From the NCBI RefSeq assembly GCF_003597395.2, contig NC_133773.1:68445662-68509661 (forward strand): a stretch of DNA of 64,000 nt, in the 5' to 3' direction. The DNA is from Chelonoidis abingdonii. Taxonomy: Eukaryota; Chordata; Testudines; Testudinidae. The notes below the pieces were generated by a model that saw nothing but the letters and a program-made list of their open reading frames with translations, did not search any database and was not told the origin of the DNA. Shown here piece by piece: positions 13,621 to 24,385 of the stretch. Position 1 is the stretch's first letter; the number at the start of each line of letters is the position of its first letter. The position numbers and the translations under genes are program-made.

Positions 13621-14794
13621 GGGGATCACATTTTTACATGCCTGCCTTTCCCCCTTCATTGTCTTAGGAGCCTGTGTACCTAACTCAGGCTTTGTTAATC
13701 CCAATACCGTTCCAGAGATTTGTCTAGGCACCTGGAAGGTGAGTGTTCTGATGCTCAGTGTCACAATGATCAGGATCCAATGATCCAGTCCCGAAATAAA
13801 AGAAAAAAAGTGTATATCTTTACAATACCACTTAGCCCTGTAAGGTTGGTGAAGAGTGTTCAGTTGTGTCACCTCAGCTCCTCCTCTCTGTGAGGGCAGG
13901 GCATTGGGTCTCACTACCATGCCTACAGTTTTCACTTGTTTTCTGCATATATCTTCTCAGTGGCATTTTCATGGTTTTATTGTGGAAACTGAGGAAATCA
14001 AGTACCTCTTGACCCAAGATATTCAGGCTAGCACTGACTGATTGTCTTATCCACGTAAATGAAGACCCTTCTTTTCAGGGTGCTATCAGCTATGAATTTT
14101 TTTGTAGCCCACTAATGGATTCTGCAATAGTCTGGCATTTGCCTTTGTCAGGATTTGTACAGTACATACTGTACAGAGGTTAAACCACAATCTTACAACA
14201 CTTAACACATCTTTAAATGCTCCAAAAATTAGGTGGCATTGTTTATCCTCTTCAGGGGGGATCTGCAAATAGGAACATATTTCTATCTGGTGGTATTGCT
14301 CAATTTAAGCATTGAGTGAAAAACCTCAGAAGGAGGTGAATTTTTTCCTTTGCTTTCATTACTTCAACATCCTGTTGGACATGGAAAGCTGTGATGTCTT
14401 TCACTGAAGGAGTCTATATGCAAGTGACATAGGTGAAAATGGAATTCTGTGCAGTTGTGTAAATGACTTTCCTACATTTTGTCCTGGGGACTCTTTTGTT
14501 CTTTTAGGGGAAGTTTCTATCTCCTCACTTTCCTGAGATAATGACACCACAGCTTGAAGTCACACTGAAGGATGTCACTTTCATTCGGGGACTGCTCTCT
14601 CAAGGGCCCTTCATTATTACACTGTTAAAATAGTCAGGTCTATGTTTATCAATGGTGAGGATGAGGCCTAGAGGGCAATGGTTTAGAGATGAGGGAAATG
14701 AACTTTTTTAGTAAAAAAGGAATAGTAATCACTTAGTACCAAAAAACATAAATGAGACTTTAAGAAAAGTCTCACTAGGTTTGGACTGGTCTCA
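13621..14794. other. No recognised feature
   Basis: No supported gene or repeat. The frame 13606-13935 (-) and its antisense 13856-14041 (+) lack any recognisable domain. Confidence 0.4.
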
Positions 14795-14996
14795 CGTGGG
14801 GCATGGGTCACTTACTGGAGGATTCTCTGCACCTTGAGGTCTTTAAACCATGATTTGAGGAATTCATAACTCAGACATAGGTTAGGGGTTTGTTAAAAGA
14901 GTGGGTGGGTGAGATTCTGTGGCCTACATTGTGCAGGGAGTCAGACTACATGATCATAATGGTCCCTTCCGACCTTAAAGTCTATGAGTCTATGAT
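14795..14996 (+). mobile_element. CR1-type LINE, 3' terminal fragment
   Basis: Aligned by eye with the reverse complement of 63771-63962. Shared blocks include 'cgtggggcatgggtc', 'ggattctctgca', 'taggggtttgttaaa' and 'gactacatgatcataatggt', and both end in 'tctatgagtctatgatt'-type repeats typical of CR1 3' ends. This is a 5'-truncated non-LTR retrotransposon tail of the sort left by aborted target-primed reverse transcription. No coding part remains. Confidence 0.8.
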
Positions 14997-15390
14997 TTTT
15001 GATCTATTGAGGTTGGCAAAACTGAAGTGACGAGTTTGTTCTCTCATCCTCTGCCAAGGGGGAGAAGGGTGTGCATCAGAGTGTCTTCTTTTGGTAGGGT
15101 GATTTGTTGTTGTCTTTTGGGGGGAGAAAAAGGGGGGCAGTTCTGTGTTGATTCTCAGGGCACCCATGGCTGAGTCTCCTTGTTGCCACTTGCCTCCTGC
15201 GTGAAGGAGTCTTGCCTGGGCAAACTGGGTGTTAGCTCGCTAGTTCAGCCAGCTCAGCCTGGCAGACACTCAAGCACTCTTCGTGGTGCTATACTACCCC
15301 TGACGGTTGAGAGTAAATGCACCCCCAAGTCCATTCAAAGTGTCCTCCTGTGATAGCCAACCCAGAATCACTGGATACCCCCAGAAATCC
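14997..15390. other. No recognised feature
   Basis: Sequence between the CR1 tail and the next DNA-transposon-like element; no gene or repeat end could be fixed. Confidence 0.35.
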
Positions 15391-15749
15391 CAGATGCCCT
15401 GCTCTCAAAGTGGGTCACGATCACATTTTAATGGGGTCACCAGGGGTGGCTTAGACTTGCCGGGTCCCGGGGCCAAAGCTGAAGCCCAAACTTCACCATC
15501 CGAGGCTGAAGCCAAAGCCCGAGGGCTTCAGCCTGGGTGGAGGGGCTCAGGTTACAGGCCCCTTGCCTGGGGCTGAAGCCCTTGGGCTTCGGCTTTGGTC
15601 CCCCTGCCCAGGGCATTGGGGTTTTGGCCCCACCACCCAGGGCAGCATGGTTTAGGCAGGGTCAGGCTTCAGTGTCATCCCTCCCTCCCCCAGGTCATGT
15701 AGTAATTTGTCAGAAGTGGGTCACGGTGCAATGACGTTTGAGAACCCTG
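15391..15749. mobile_element. Non-autonomous hAT-like element, GC-rich core
   Basis: The left part reads 'gctctcaaagtgggtcacga' and the right end 'agaagtgggtcacg...gtttgagaaccctg'. The two are inverted copies of a TIR of the 'cagggttctcaaa' type. The core is GC-rich with an inner dyad ('gggcttcagcc' against 'ggctgaagccc'). The left tip is damaged ('cagatgccctgctctc'), so its exact start is uncertain. No coding content; open frames at 15307-15734 are compositional artefacts of the GC-rich core. Confidence 0.6.
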
Positions 15750-17821
15750 CTCTAGATAGAGGCCGTTGTGGCCTCACCACATTTTATATTCAGTCTAACC
15801 CCTAGAGGGCAATGAAGAGCCACATTTGTGCTAGCATGAGTTGCATTCAGTCTATTTCTCTTATCTTTGTACATACTATGTTGGAGTGCTTTTATGATTT
15901 TAACTACCACATTTATGCTGATGATTTATGCACAGGCCTCTTTAAAGGACCCAGAAAAGCAGACTGAGATCTTTTTCATTTCTTAATAGATGAGGCAGAA
16001 GTGTCAAATCTTCCAGAAATTTAAAAAAATAAAAACCTTTCTATTTAATATTGTTAAAATATAATGTACTATTTTTGTGTTGACAAGAAATTGCTGCAGC
16101 CAATATTTTGAATTATTGAACCTATTTTTCTGATATATTCCAGAATATTGAATCATATATAATTGTATATAATTTCCTTTGTATTTATATACCAGGAAAA
16201 TATCATTGTATTCAATTTCAACAACAATATCATATTGCTGGAAGAATTGTTTCTTGTTGAAGTTTACAAGAACAGGAAGAGACGCTAAAACATCTGAACT
16301 GATAGTCATTTACTAAAAAAGAAAAGAATGATTTTTAAAAAGCGAGTGAAAGGAGAGAGAAACAAGCATACAGGAATCAGGAGCAGTGAATTTAAAGTAT
16401 GTATTGGCCATATTAATCTACAGTTGGGTAAAGAGAATACATAAGAAGAACAATATGACCAAATGCATTGTTTATGCCGTTATTTCTTTATAACTATAAA
16501 CTACATATTATCCCTTTTGAGTTACACTTTTGGCCTATTATGTAAATTTATCTTTGATATTTGGGTGGTCTCTGGAATTCCAGACTCTTAATATAATAGT
16601 TAGTGGACAACAATGTTGCTGGAAGCCATTTCCTATGGGGATTTGAATTTCCAAGTGCATCTTTGAACTTGTGAAGTGTCACCAGTGGTAATGCCCCTAA
16701 AATGTCTAGGTATTTAGGGTCTGATCTTCAGCTGGTATAAATCAACCATTTACACCACCTAAGGATCCTAGCCTTCATTTATGAAAAACGGTATAGCCTG
16801 TTGCCATAACCATCATCATTTCCTTTATAGTGTAGAAGGCACAACAGCACAGCTTATTTTGTATAAAACACTTGTGTTGCATTTGGAGATACTGAAGTCT
16901 TGTTTCCCTGGATGAATGTTTAGATGTTCATGTTTCTCAGAAATGTCTTAGCTAGTGTTACTTTTGTTATATTTTTTTCTCCTGGATGTCCAAAATCAAC
17001 TTACAGAAAAGCTTTGAACCAAATTATGAGATGACATTAAAATGGCAGAAACAATGTAATGTCTAAATTAGCTGTAAACAAGTTAATCACACATCTTAAC
17101 ACCTATTTTAGGCTTGTTTATTTTTTTTTAAGTGAGTCAGGCAATATTTTCACCCTAGTTTTTATCTCTTCATTGTTTTAATGTGTGCTTAGGAGCTTTT
17201 ACAATATTTTGACATTTCCCATATACGAAACACCTTTATTTTAAAGAGCCCTAAAATAAAATGAATGTGATTGCTTTTGTTTAACAGCTTCATCTAGTTG
17301 CTTACTCAGTGGAAATATATTTGAGCAATACCATTACTGATGAGGTCAGCTAGTTACTGGTGGCAAATTTAACATCAGAAGAGTATTTACAGTAATTGAG
17401 TAAAGACTGCTTACCCTGCTGTGTAACACAGCCAGTTTGGGTATAGAAATAACTAAGTTCAAATACTGATAGGGTGCTTTATTGCTCATGGATTAGTGGA
17501 AAATGAATGAGGTTAATGTACCATGGAAGAATAAATTCTCACCCTTAATTCAAATGCTGTTTACAGTAGAAGAAGAAGATTCAATTACACAGAAAGCTTC
17601 GAATTTTAGACAAGTGTTAGCTATTCAAAAAGCAAAGTTAAGTAGGGAGAGAAAAATCACTTCCACCCTCCAGTTTCATACTCCACAAAAACAGAGGCAC
17701 CTAGGGCAGGAACACACAAGGGAAGAGGGTCTTGTTTGTTTCAACAACGCTGACTATTTTTATTTTGAGTAGGTAACTCTCTTCCATTTTCTGTTCAGAT
17801 GTTTTCGATTATTAGTTTATA
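15750..17821. other. No recognised feature
   Basis: AT-rich. A short block at 16718-16765 ('ctgatcttcagctggtataa' then 'accatttacaccacctaagg') looks like a copy of a short palindromic family. The open frames 16004-16309 (-) and 17503-17772 (+) show no domain. Confidence 0.35.
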
Positions 17822-18130
17822 CGGGGGTCGGCAGCCTTTCAGAAGTGGTGTGCTGAGTCTTCATTTATTCACTCTGATTTAAGGTTTCGTGTGCCAGTAA
17901 TACATTTTAACGTTTTTAGAAGATCTTTCTATAAAACTATTATATATAACTAAACTATTGTTGTATGTAAAGTAAATAAGGTTTTTAAAATTTTTAAGAA
18001 ACTTAATTTAAAATTAAATTAAAATGCAGAGCCCTCCAGACTGGCAGCTAGGACCCGGGCAGTGTGAGCGCCACTGAAAATCAGCTCACATGCTGCCTTC
18101 CGCACACGTGCCATAGGTTGCCTACCCCTG
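17822..18130. mobile_element. Non-autonomous hAT element
   Basis: Begins cgggggtcggcagcc and ends ggttgcctacccctg, a near-perfect 15-bp TIR pair. Flanks share gtttata (left 17815-17821, right 18131-18137), consistent with an 8-bp hAT target duplication that lost a base on the left. About 310 bp with an AT-rich middle (oligo-A/T near 17980-18020) and GC-rich ends. No coding capacity, so it must have been mobilised in trans by a hAT transposase. The same TIR word (caggggtcggcaacct) recurs at 61785. Confidence 0.8.
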
Positions 18131-18909
18131 GTTTATAAGGATAATTGTTTCCTGACCTAGGACTAAATAATGCCTCCTGCAAGAGAATCCTGTGGTGGAT
18201 GGGAATGTTTCAGAATTTCCTCAGAAATAAGGAAATTATGGCGAGAGGAATAGGAACTGAGCTATCTAGTAGCACTTCCATCACCACAGATACCCCTTTC
18301 ATGTATTTAGGGTGGAATCAAAAGTAGCCACCACCCATGCACTGCTCATGGTCTGGGATGGTTCTGCAGCACACTACTTCATCCTTCCCTTCTTGTGGGC
18401 TCCTTAAATAAACTCTACCAGTCCATAATCCATAAAACATCCCCCTTCTAAGTTTAATTTACTTTATAGAATTTAAAAGCACTTAGTTCTAGGGCTTCTC
18501 CTCTTTTTCCAGATGAGAATCCTCCTGTCTCCTGGGCCACAGCCACCCCTATCTAGCTGGAGTCTTTTCCCCCTCATGTCCCAAACTCAGTCTTGGGCTT
18601 CCCCCCTTTTCACAGGAGAGTATCCAAGCCTTCTCACTTCATTGTGGTTATTCCCTGTTTTTGGCAGGCCACTCTGACCCCTACTTGACTGGATTCTTGG
18701 CCCCTGAAGTCTCAAACTCTCTTGCAGTCTTCTACTCTACAGCTTGCAGGAGACTTCTAGCTCCTTACAGCTTCACTTTACCATCACTTCCTCTCCTTGT
18801 TTCCTGTGGCCTTCTAGCTTCTTACACAGTCCACATGTCTTCTAACAAGTTCCAGCCAGGGGTTGTTAATGAGGCACAGGTGGGATGGATCAGTTCCCAC
18901 TGTTCCACT
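18131..18909. other. Pyrimidine-rich stretch, unclassified
   Basis: CT-rich from about 18360 to the LTR start at 18910. It may be an older repeat into which the LTR element inserted; I cannot name it. The frame 18661-19212 runs across the LTR boundary and has no stop-independent signature. Confidence 0.3.
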
Positions 18910-19538
18910 TGTGACAAAGTTCCTCCTCTACCTTGGTGGGTCCTGCACTTATTTGGCAGATTTGCTCACCTGAGTGATCTTCCCCTCAGTCTGGGTCAAC
19001 TTTTCCTGTGTCTGATCAGGAGTTGGGAGGTTTGGGGGGAACCTGGGCCCACCCTCTACTCTGGGTTCCAGCCCAGGCCCCTGTGGATTGCAGCTGTCTA
19101 TAGCGCCTCCTGTAACAGCTGCATGACAGCTACAACTCCCTGGGCTACTTCCCCATGGCCTCCTCCAAACAACTTCTTTATCCTCACACAGGGACCTATC
19201 CTCCTGTCCTGATAACGCTTGTACTCCTCAAGCCTCCAGCAGCACACCCTCTCAGTCTCACTCCTTGTGCCTCTTTGCTCCCAGCTCCTCACATGCACTT
19301 CTCTTCTGTGGCTCCCCCTCTGACTGGAGTGAGCTCCTTTTTAAACTCAGGTGCCTGATTAGCCTGCCTTGATTGGCTGCAGGTGTTCTAATCAGCCTGT
19401 CTGCTTTAATTGGTTCTAGCAGATTCTGATTACTCTAGTGCAGCCACTGCTCTGGTCACTCAGGAATAGAAAACTACTCAGCCAATGACCAGTATATTGC
19501 CCTCTACCAGACTCCTGTACCCAGGCCTGTCTGTCACA
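18910..19538 (-). repeat. 3' LTR of the Gmr1-like element
   Basis: 629 bp, tgtgaca...tgtcaca. Near-identical over its length to 23207-23846, for example 'caaagttcctcctctacctt' against 'caaagttcctcctctgcctt', with small indels. Because the element is minus-strand, the left copy is the 3' LTR. Frames at 19098-19358 lie inside it and are not genes. Confidence 0.88.
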
Positions 19539-19556
19539 TATCCTCCCCCTGCTCAA
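19539..19556 (-). other. Polypurine tract of the Gmr1-like element
   Basis: On the minus strand the bases just before the 3' LTR read GCAGGGGGAGGATA. This purine run is where plus-strand DNA priming occurs in LTR retrotransposons. Placement directly against the LTR edge supports the boundary. Confidence 0.6.
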
Positions 19557-20101
19557 CACTTAAGGGGTTGGGGCAGCTTGGGATGCCAGACAGTGCACAT
19601 GTGACAAGCTATCGGCATTACCGTGACGGCTCCCTGCTCTGTGTTGCACACGGAACTGGAAAAGTTGGAGGATAAGAACCACCTGGTCACCCTTGTGTTC
19701 TTCTCCTTGTTCCGCTGCATCCATTGAAGAGGGAATGGTCGGTCATGAGGACAATCTGCACCCGAGCAAGTAGTAGTGCAATGCTTCCATGGCCCATTTA
19801 CGGCGAGGCACTCTCTCTCCACCACTGTATATTTTGTTCCCTCTACTGAGGTAGAGAATTGGGTGTTCCTCCTCCCCGACCATCTGTGATAGAACAGCCC
19901 CCAACCCTATTTCCAATGCATCTGTCTGCAGGATAAATTCCTTGGTGAATCAGGGCTATCAGTACAGGGTTACTGCAGAGGGCAGTCCGTAGGTCTGTGA
20001 ATGCTTTCTCTGCTGCGTCAGACCATCTCACCAGATCAGGTCCACGGGCTTTCACTAGGTCTGTCAGGAGGCTTGCCCTGTGGCAAAGTGGGGGATAATC
20101 G
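19553..20101 (-). pseudogene. RNase H remnant of Gmr1-like pol
   Basis: Minus-strand pieces at 20055-19843 and 19825-19553. The first carries RWSDAAEKAFTDLRTAL, the hinge between RT and RNase H that follows the thumb in Ty3-type polymerases. The second begins VERECLAV, a typical RNase H start-of-helix motif (the 'vEkEclAv' block). RNase H degrades the RNA strand of the RNA-DNA hybrid during reverse transcription. The two pieces lie in different frames, and the catalytic Asp block between them is disrupted. It is the last pol domain before the 3' LTR, consistent with IN-RT-RH order. Confidence 0.7.
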
Positions 20102-20680
20102 TCAGTAATATCCCACTACACCTAGGAATGCCCGGACTTGGTTTCTTGCGACATGGTTGGGGCCATTTTGGATGGCCTCCAACTTGTCACTTGGGGTTTT
20201 AGCAGACCTTTCCCACAATGTAGCCAAGTATTTGGCCTCTGTAAACCCTACATGCACTTGCAGGGTTTGCTGTACGGCCAGCTCACCTGAAGTATCAAGG
20301 ACTGCCTCCACCTTCTCTAGGTGACTTTCCCAGTCTGGGGTATGAATGACCACATTGTCACCAAAGTAGGCAAGCAGCATAACTGTTAATGCGGCGTAAA
20401 GCTTGTCCAGTGAGGCGCTGGAAAGTGCTTGGGGCCCCATTGTAGTCCCAAAGGGATGGACAGTATATTGAAAAAGCCCTCTTGTGTTAAGAATGCCAGT
20501 CCTTTCCGTTGCAATCTTCTGCAGGGAATCGTGCCCAGTACCCCTTTATCAGTCTAGGGTAGTCAGTACGCGGCCATTACCCAGGCGGGCTCCACTAGCT
20601 TCATCTTATGCAGGTATGGGGTACGCATCAAACTGGAAATTCATTTAGTCACGCGATCAGTCGTGCAAAACCTGTGCTGC
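20102..20680 (-). pseudogene. Reverse transcriptase remnant of Gmr1-like pol
   Basis: The minus-strand frame 20440-20102 contains DWESHLEKVEAVLDT, then VGFTEAKYLATLWERSA, then QVRAFLGVVGYY. These blocks follow the active site in Ty3/Gypsy RT (thumb and 'FLGxxxYYR' motif). Where YxDD is expected the copy reads AYFGDNVVIH, with one extra residue and a lost Asp, so catalysis should be abolished. The fingers/palm part upstream (20450-20680) is recognisable only as fragments in shifted frames. RT would copy the element RNA into DNA in virus-like particles. Confidence 0.75.
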
Positions 20681-20760
20681 CAATCAGGTTTGGCACCAGC
20701 GCGATTGGGCTGGACCACTGACTGTGGATTCTTCAATGACCCCAACTCCAGCATTTTTTT

Positions 20761-21850
20761 TTACTTCTGCTTTATTTTCCTTCTCTTTTGGCCGCCTGGA
20801 CCCGATAGGGACCTCATTGTTATTCTGGCCCCAGGTTCGTGACGTTGTCGATGATATGTCTTGGCTGTTCGACTGGTTTTGTCGAGAAACACTCTTGGTC
20901 GGACGATCATCTCAGACACCTCATTTTCTTGGTCTGATGTTGAAATTGGGAGGACACTGTCATCTGTTTTGGGAAGGCTTGTTTTTCCTGGGTTAGTCTT
21001 TTGGACAGTTATGCATGCCTCTTGTTCATGCCAGGGTTTCAGAAGGTTGAAGTGATAAATCTGTTCTTGTTTTCGGCCTCCTGGCTGCCGCACCTTGTAG
21101 GTTACTTCCCCCACGGTTTCAACCACCTCATAGGGCCCCTGCCATTGGGCCAGAAGCTTGCTTTCTGCTGTGGGTACTAACACCATCACCCAATCCCCTG
21201 GTTGGAACTGTCAGACTTTTGCCTGGTGATTGTAATGGGTTCTCTGGGCCTTCTGGGCTTTTCCAAATGTTCCCGTACAATAGGGGTGACCCAGGCTATC
21301 CGGTCTCGCATCTGTATTACATGTTCTATTATATTTCTCCCCTTATTGGGTTCATCTTCCCAAATCTCTTTGGCAATATCTAATATGCCACGGGGTTGAT
21401 GCCTGTATAATAACTCGAAGGGGGAAAACCCAGTTGAGGCCTGAGGTACCTCCCGGATAGCAAACATAAGGTAAGGAAGTAGGGTGTCCCAATCCTTCCC
21501 GTCCCAACTTACCACCTTCCTTATCATAGCCTTGAGGGTTCAGTTAAACCTTTCTACCAATCCATCAGTCTCGGGTGGTAGACTGAAGGTCTCAGGGTAT
21601 ATATATGGAGCAGCGTACAGAGGTCCTTCATTAGTTTTGACATAAATGGGGTTCCTTGGTCTGGTAATATCTCCTTTGGTAGCCCCACTCGGGCAAAGAT
21701 CCCCACCAGCTCTTTGGCTATCGTTTTATAGGCTGTGTTCCACAGGGGGACGGCGAGTAGCATAGTCCAAAACAACAAGTATATACTGGTGGCCCCAAGC
21801 CGTCTTCTCCAGGGGTCCCACTAGGTCCACGGCTATTCACTCAAAGGGGA
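20761..21850 (-). pseudogene. Integrase remnant upstream of RT (Gmr1-like)
   Basis: Read on the minus strand from about 21840: AVDLVGPLEKTAWGHQY (first catalytic Asp), then LPDQGTPFMSKLMKDL in the frame ending 21554 (second Asp), then VERFN at about 21550 in a shifted frame (Glu of D,D-35-E). After that come WDTLLPYLMFAIREVPQAST and FSPFELLYRHQPRG (21527-21186), and finally KLLAQWQGPYEVVETVGEV, the GPY/F C-terminal domain (21189-20761). Integrase joins the cDNA ends to host DNA. The order matters: all integrase blocks lie on the 5' side of the RT blocks. Three or more frameshifts separate the blocks. Confidence 0.82.
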
Positions 21851-22099
21851 CCTCTATGATGGTAAGGGGTACTAAAGGTGCCCTCAGGTGGGGACGGGGA
21901 CTGTGCAGCTGACATGCTGGGCAGGGCGCATAGTACGTCCGCACTTCTGCATGTACTCCCTACCAGAAGAACCGTCATAGGACTCATGCCAGGGTCTTCT
22001 CTACCCCAAAGTGCCCCCCCCCCAAAGATGACTATGAGCATGACTTAATACAGCGTTCTGGTGTTTTTGAGGTACTAGGATCTGCTGTACCTCCTGCCC

Positions 22100-22593
22100 C
22101 TATACTGGTGCAACCCAGTATAAGAGATTCTTCTTCATTATGAAGTAGGGTCCTGGTCCCTGGGTTTTCCCTTCCACGGGGTCCCCATCTATTTCAGTCA
22201 CCTCCTTCCTAAAGTTGTCGTATCTTGGGTCTTCGGCCTGGTCCCATCCAAAATTTCCTTTGCTGGGGCTAATCTGCCCAAGATCTAGGGAACTAGTCTC
22301 TTTTGCCTCTACTGGTTCAGAAGCGTTAGGGTAGTGGTCAGACTCGGATGCTTCTCCCTCCTGGGTGGCCTCCTTTTCAGCTGCTTGGGTCCACCTACCT
22401 ACGAGAGCGACCCTCTGGCTTTGATTTAGTGTTCGGGTTCCCAAAGCCTTAGCTGCCCTCCTTTTCCTTTTTGACTTTCTACCCTGTCTGGGAATGGAAA
22501 ATAAATCTGGGGATATTTCAGAGAAGACTGGGGGTTGACAGTCTACTGTGGATGCCTCACTAACTTCAGGATTCCCCTCTTTCTCCAATCCTC
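22100..22593 (-). pseudogene. Linker/N-terminal pol region of Gmr1-like element
   Basis: The minus-strand frame 22630-22100 is hydrophilic and acidic, with a basic cluster (RQGRKSKRKRRAAKAL) and an end reading PGPYFIMKKNLLYWVAPV. The latter resembles the segment before the integrase zinc-binding domain in this group ('...kkgLLYR...'). Protease and nucleocapsid motifs were not identified with confidence. It lies between the gag capsid and the integrase core. Confidence 0.5.
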
Positions 22594-23111
22594 CTACTGG
22601 GAGTAAGTCTCCAAACCCTGGTACCTCCACTTGTGATACCGCTGAGCCCGCACTGCAGTTGTTATCCCAGATCTGGCCAGGATCTCTGATTTCAGCTGGT
22701 GGTAGTCTCCTGCAGCCTCTTCAGGCAGATTATAGTAGGCCTTCTGGTCCTCCCCACACAGGAATGGTGCAAGGATGCCAGACCACTGATCTCGAGGCCA
22801 GGCTTCCTGTAGGGCTGTCCTCTCAAAGGCCAGAAGGTATACCTCTACATCCTCCTCCTCTACATTTTCTGCAGCCAATGACTGGCCCGTATGATCTGCG
22901 TCCTCTCATGGCTGCGGTTCAGCTCTGTAAGGGTCTTTACCTGGTTCAACAGTTCTCACAACATAGCTTGGTCTTGAGAAGACTGGTCCATCAGCAGGTG
23001 ATTAGTCTCTTGTTGCAGCTGCACTGCCTCCTGTTGGGCGGCTGTCTGGACACGAGTAGCCTCCTGCTGGACCACCGTAGCTTGTATCAATGCCTGTACT
23101 AAGTCATCCAT
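22594..23111 (-). pseudogene. Gag with SCAN-like capsid, Gmr1-like element
   Basis: The likely start is the ATG at 23111 (minus), beginning MDDLVQALIQATVVQQEA, a glutamine-rich coiled-coil-like head. A second block (22878-22594) reads [20 protein letters not shown] and then [20 protein letters not shown]. This matches the capsid fold that gave rise to the vertebrate SCAN domain, a relationship published for Gmr1-like Gypsy elements. Gag would assemble the particle. The two blocks are separated by a frame break near 22880-22955. Confidence 0.72.
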
Positions 23112-23186
23112 TGTGGTGAAAAAAAATAAACTCTCTCTTTTTTTTTTTAAATCACCTTCCTTCTTCCGCTGCTCTGTGCACACCAG

Positions 23187-23204
23187 ATCCCACCCCTGAC
23201 ACCA
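23187..23204 (-). promoter_or_regulatory. Primer-binding site, tRNA-Leu-like
   Basis: On the minus strand, two bases downstream of the 5' LTR, the sequence is TGGTGTCAGGGGTGGGAT. TGG pairs with the tRNA CCA tail, and the rest is a close but imperfect match to a vertebrate tRNA-Leu 3' end as I remember it. This is the site where first-strand synthesis is primed. Confidence 0.6.
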
Positions 23205-23206
23205 GT

Positions 23207-23846
23207 TGTGACAAAGTTCCTCCTCTGCCTTGGTGGGTCCTGTGCTTATTTGGCAGATTTGCTCACCTGAGTGATCTTCCCCACAGTCTGGGTCAACTTT
23301 TCCTGTGTCTGATCAGGAGTTGGGAGGTTTGGGGGGAACCTGGGGCCACTCTCTACTCTGGGTTCCAGTCCAGGGCCCTGTGGATTGCAGCTGTCTATAG
23401 CGCCTCCTGTAACAGCTGCATGACAGCTACAACTCCCTGGGCTACTTCCCCATGGCCTCCTCCAAACACCTTCTTTATCCTCACCACAGGACCTTCCTCC
23501 TGGTGCCTGATAACACTTGTACTCCTTAGTCCTCCAGCAGCACACCATCTTCACCTCAGCTCTTGCGCCTCTTGCTCCCAGCTCCTCACACACACTTCCT
23601 CTCTCTCTGGCTCTCTCCTCCCTGATGGAGTGACTCCTTTTAAAACTCAAGTGCCCTGATTAGGCCTGCCTTGATTGTGCAGGTGTTCTAATCAGCCTTG
23701 TCTGCTCTTAATTGGTTCAGCAGATTCCTGTTTATCTAGTGCAGCCCCTGCTCTGGTCACTCAGGGAACAGAAAACTACTCAGCCAATGACCAGTATATT
23801 TGCCCTCTACCAAACTCCTGTACCCCACTGGTCTGGGTCTGTCACA
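23207..23846 (-). repeat. 5' LTR of the Gmr1-like element
   Basis: 640 bp, partner of 18910-19538, same 7-bp inverted tips (tgtgaca / tgtcaca). It contains the promoter for minus-strand transcription, although no TATA box stands out. Slight divergence between the LTRs shows that the insertion is not recent. Confidence 0.88.
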
Positions 23847-23879
23847 CACTGGCTCTTCAGGTTGGGTGGGTATGGCTTA

Positions 23880-24024
23880 GTTTTCAGGGCAGTGAAGTTG
23901 TGGGATGGAGGATAGTTCAAACACGAATTATTTGGGGTAAGTTCTGTGGCCTGTGTTATGCAAGAGCTCACACCAGTTTATCCCAATGGTCTCTTCTGGC
24001 TTTGGAATCCACTAATCTATGTCT
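23880..24024 (+). mobile_element. CR1-type LINE, 3' terminal fragment
   Basis: 'gggtaagttctgtggcctgtg' then 'ggtctcttctggctttggaa' then 'tccactaatctatg' matches the CR1 tail seen at 14900-14996. 5'-truncated, non-coding, just outside the Gmr1-like element. Confidence 0.65.
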
Positions 24025-24318
24025 TTGATCAGAAGCAACCATAGAACTAATACAGTAACAATTCTACACACGCACACAACTTCAGTACACCAATAAATAC
24101 ATATGTAACAAGTTCTTTAAATAATGTTTTTAATGGATTTTGTTTAAAAGTATAAAAGCTTTCCTTAGGTGCATCAATATTTTTCTTGCAAAAGGACTGT
24201 TGATTCTGATTTGTGTAAATCAGCGTCATTGTACTAACTGGAATGGAGAGAACATGTGGAAGGTGTATGCTATTTACACTGGATGATATGCAAATTTCCA
24301 CCACAAAGCCTTCAAGTA

Positions 24319-24362
24319 GTGTGCGCGTGTGTATATATATATATATATATACACACACACAT
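24319..24362. repeat. Compound GT/TA/CA microsatellite, palindromic
   Basis: gtgtgcgcgtgtg, then about ten TA units, then acacacacacat. The GT and CA arms flank the TA core and are mutually complementary. Followed by an ataaataaataaa run to about 24385. Confidence 0.9.
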
Positions 24363-24385
24363 ATAAATATAAATAAATAAAATAC

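Larger units (their letters stand above)
18910..23846 (-). mobile_element. Ty3/Gypsy LTR retrotransposon, Gmr1-like, degenerate
   Basis: A full-length minus-strand element bounded by two LTRs that start tgtgaca and end tgtcaca in window orientation. The flanks share cact (18906-18909 and 23847-23850), a likely target duplication of at least 4 bp. Inside, on the minus strand, come a primer-binding site, gag, then integrase, then RT and RNase H, then a polypurine tract. Integrase upstream of RT is unlike most Ty3/Gypsy elements but is the order described for the Gmr1 group. Every reading frame is broken by stops and frameshifts and the RT active site is altered, so the copy is not autonomous. 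Confidence 0.88.

Noticed and set aside
15307..15734. Overlapping plus-strand open frames, proline/glycine-rich
   Set aside because: They lie in a GC-rich non-autonomous hAT-like element; length follows from low stop-codon density, and there is no domain.
18661..19212. 183-codon frame at the left edge of the Gmr1-like element
   Set aside because: It crosses the LTR start at 18910 and has no family resemblance; the repeat in the other LTR shows part of the same chance frame.
22548..23102. 184-codon plus-strand frame
   Set aside because: Antisense shadow of the minus-strand gag region; the sense strand carries the recognisable motifs.
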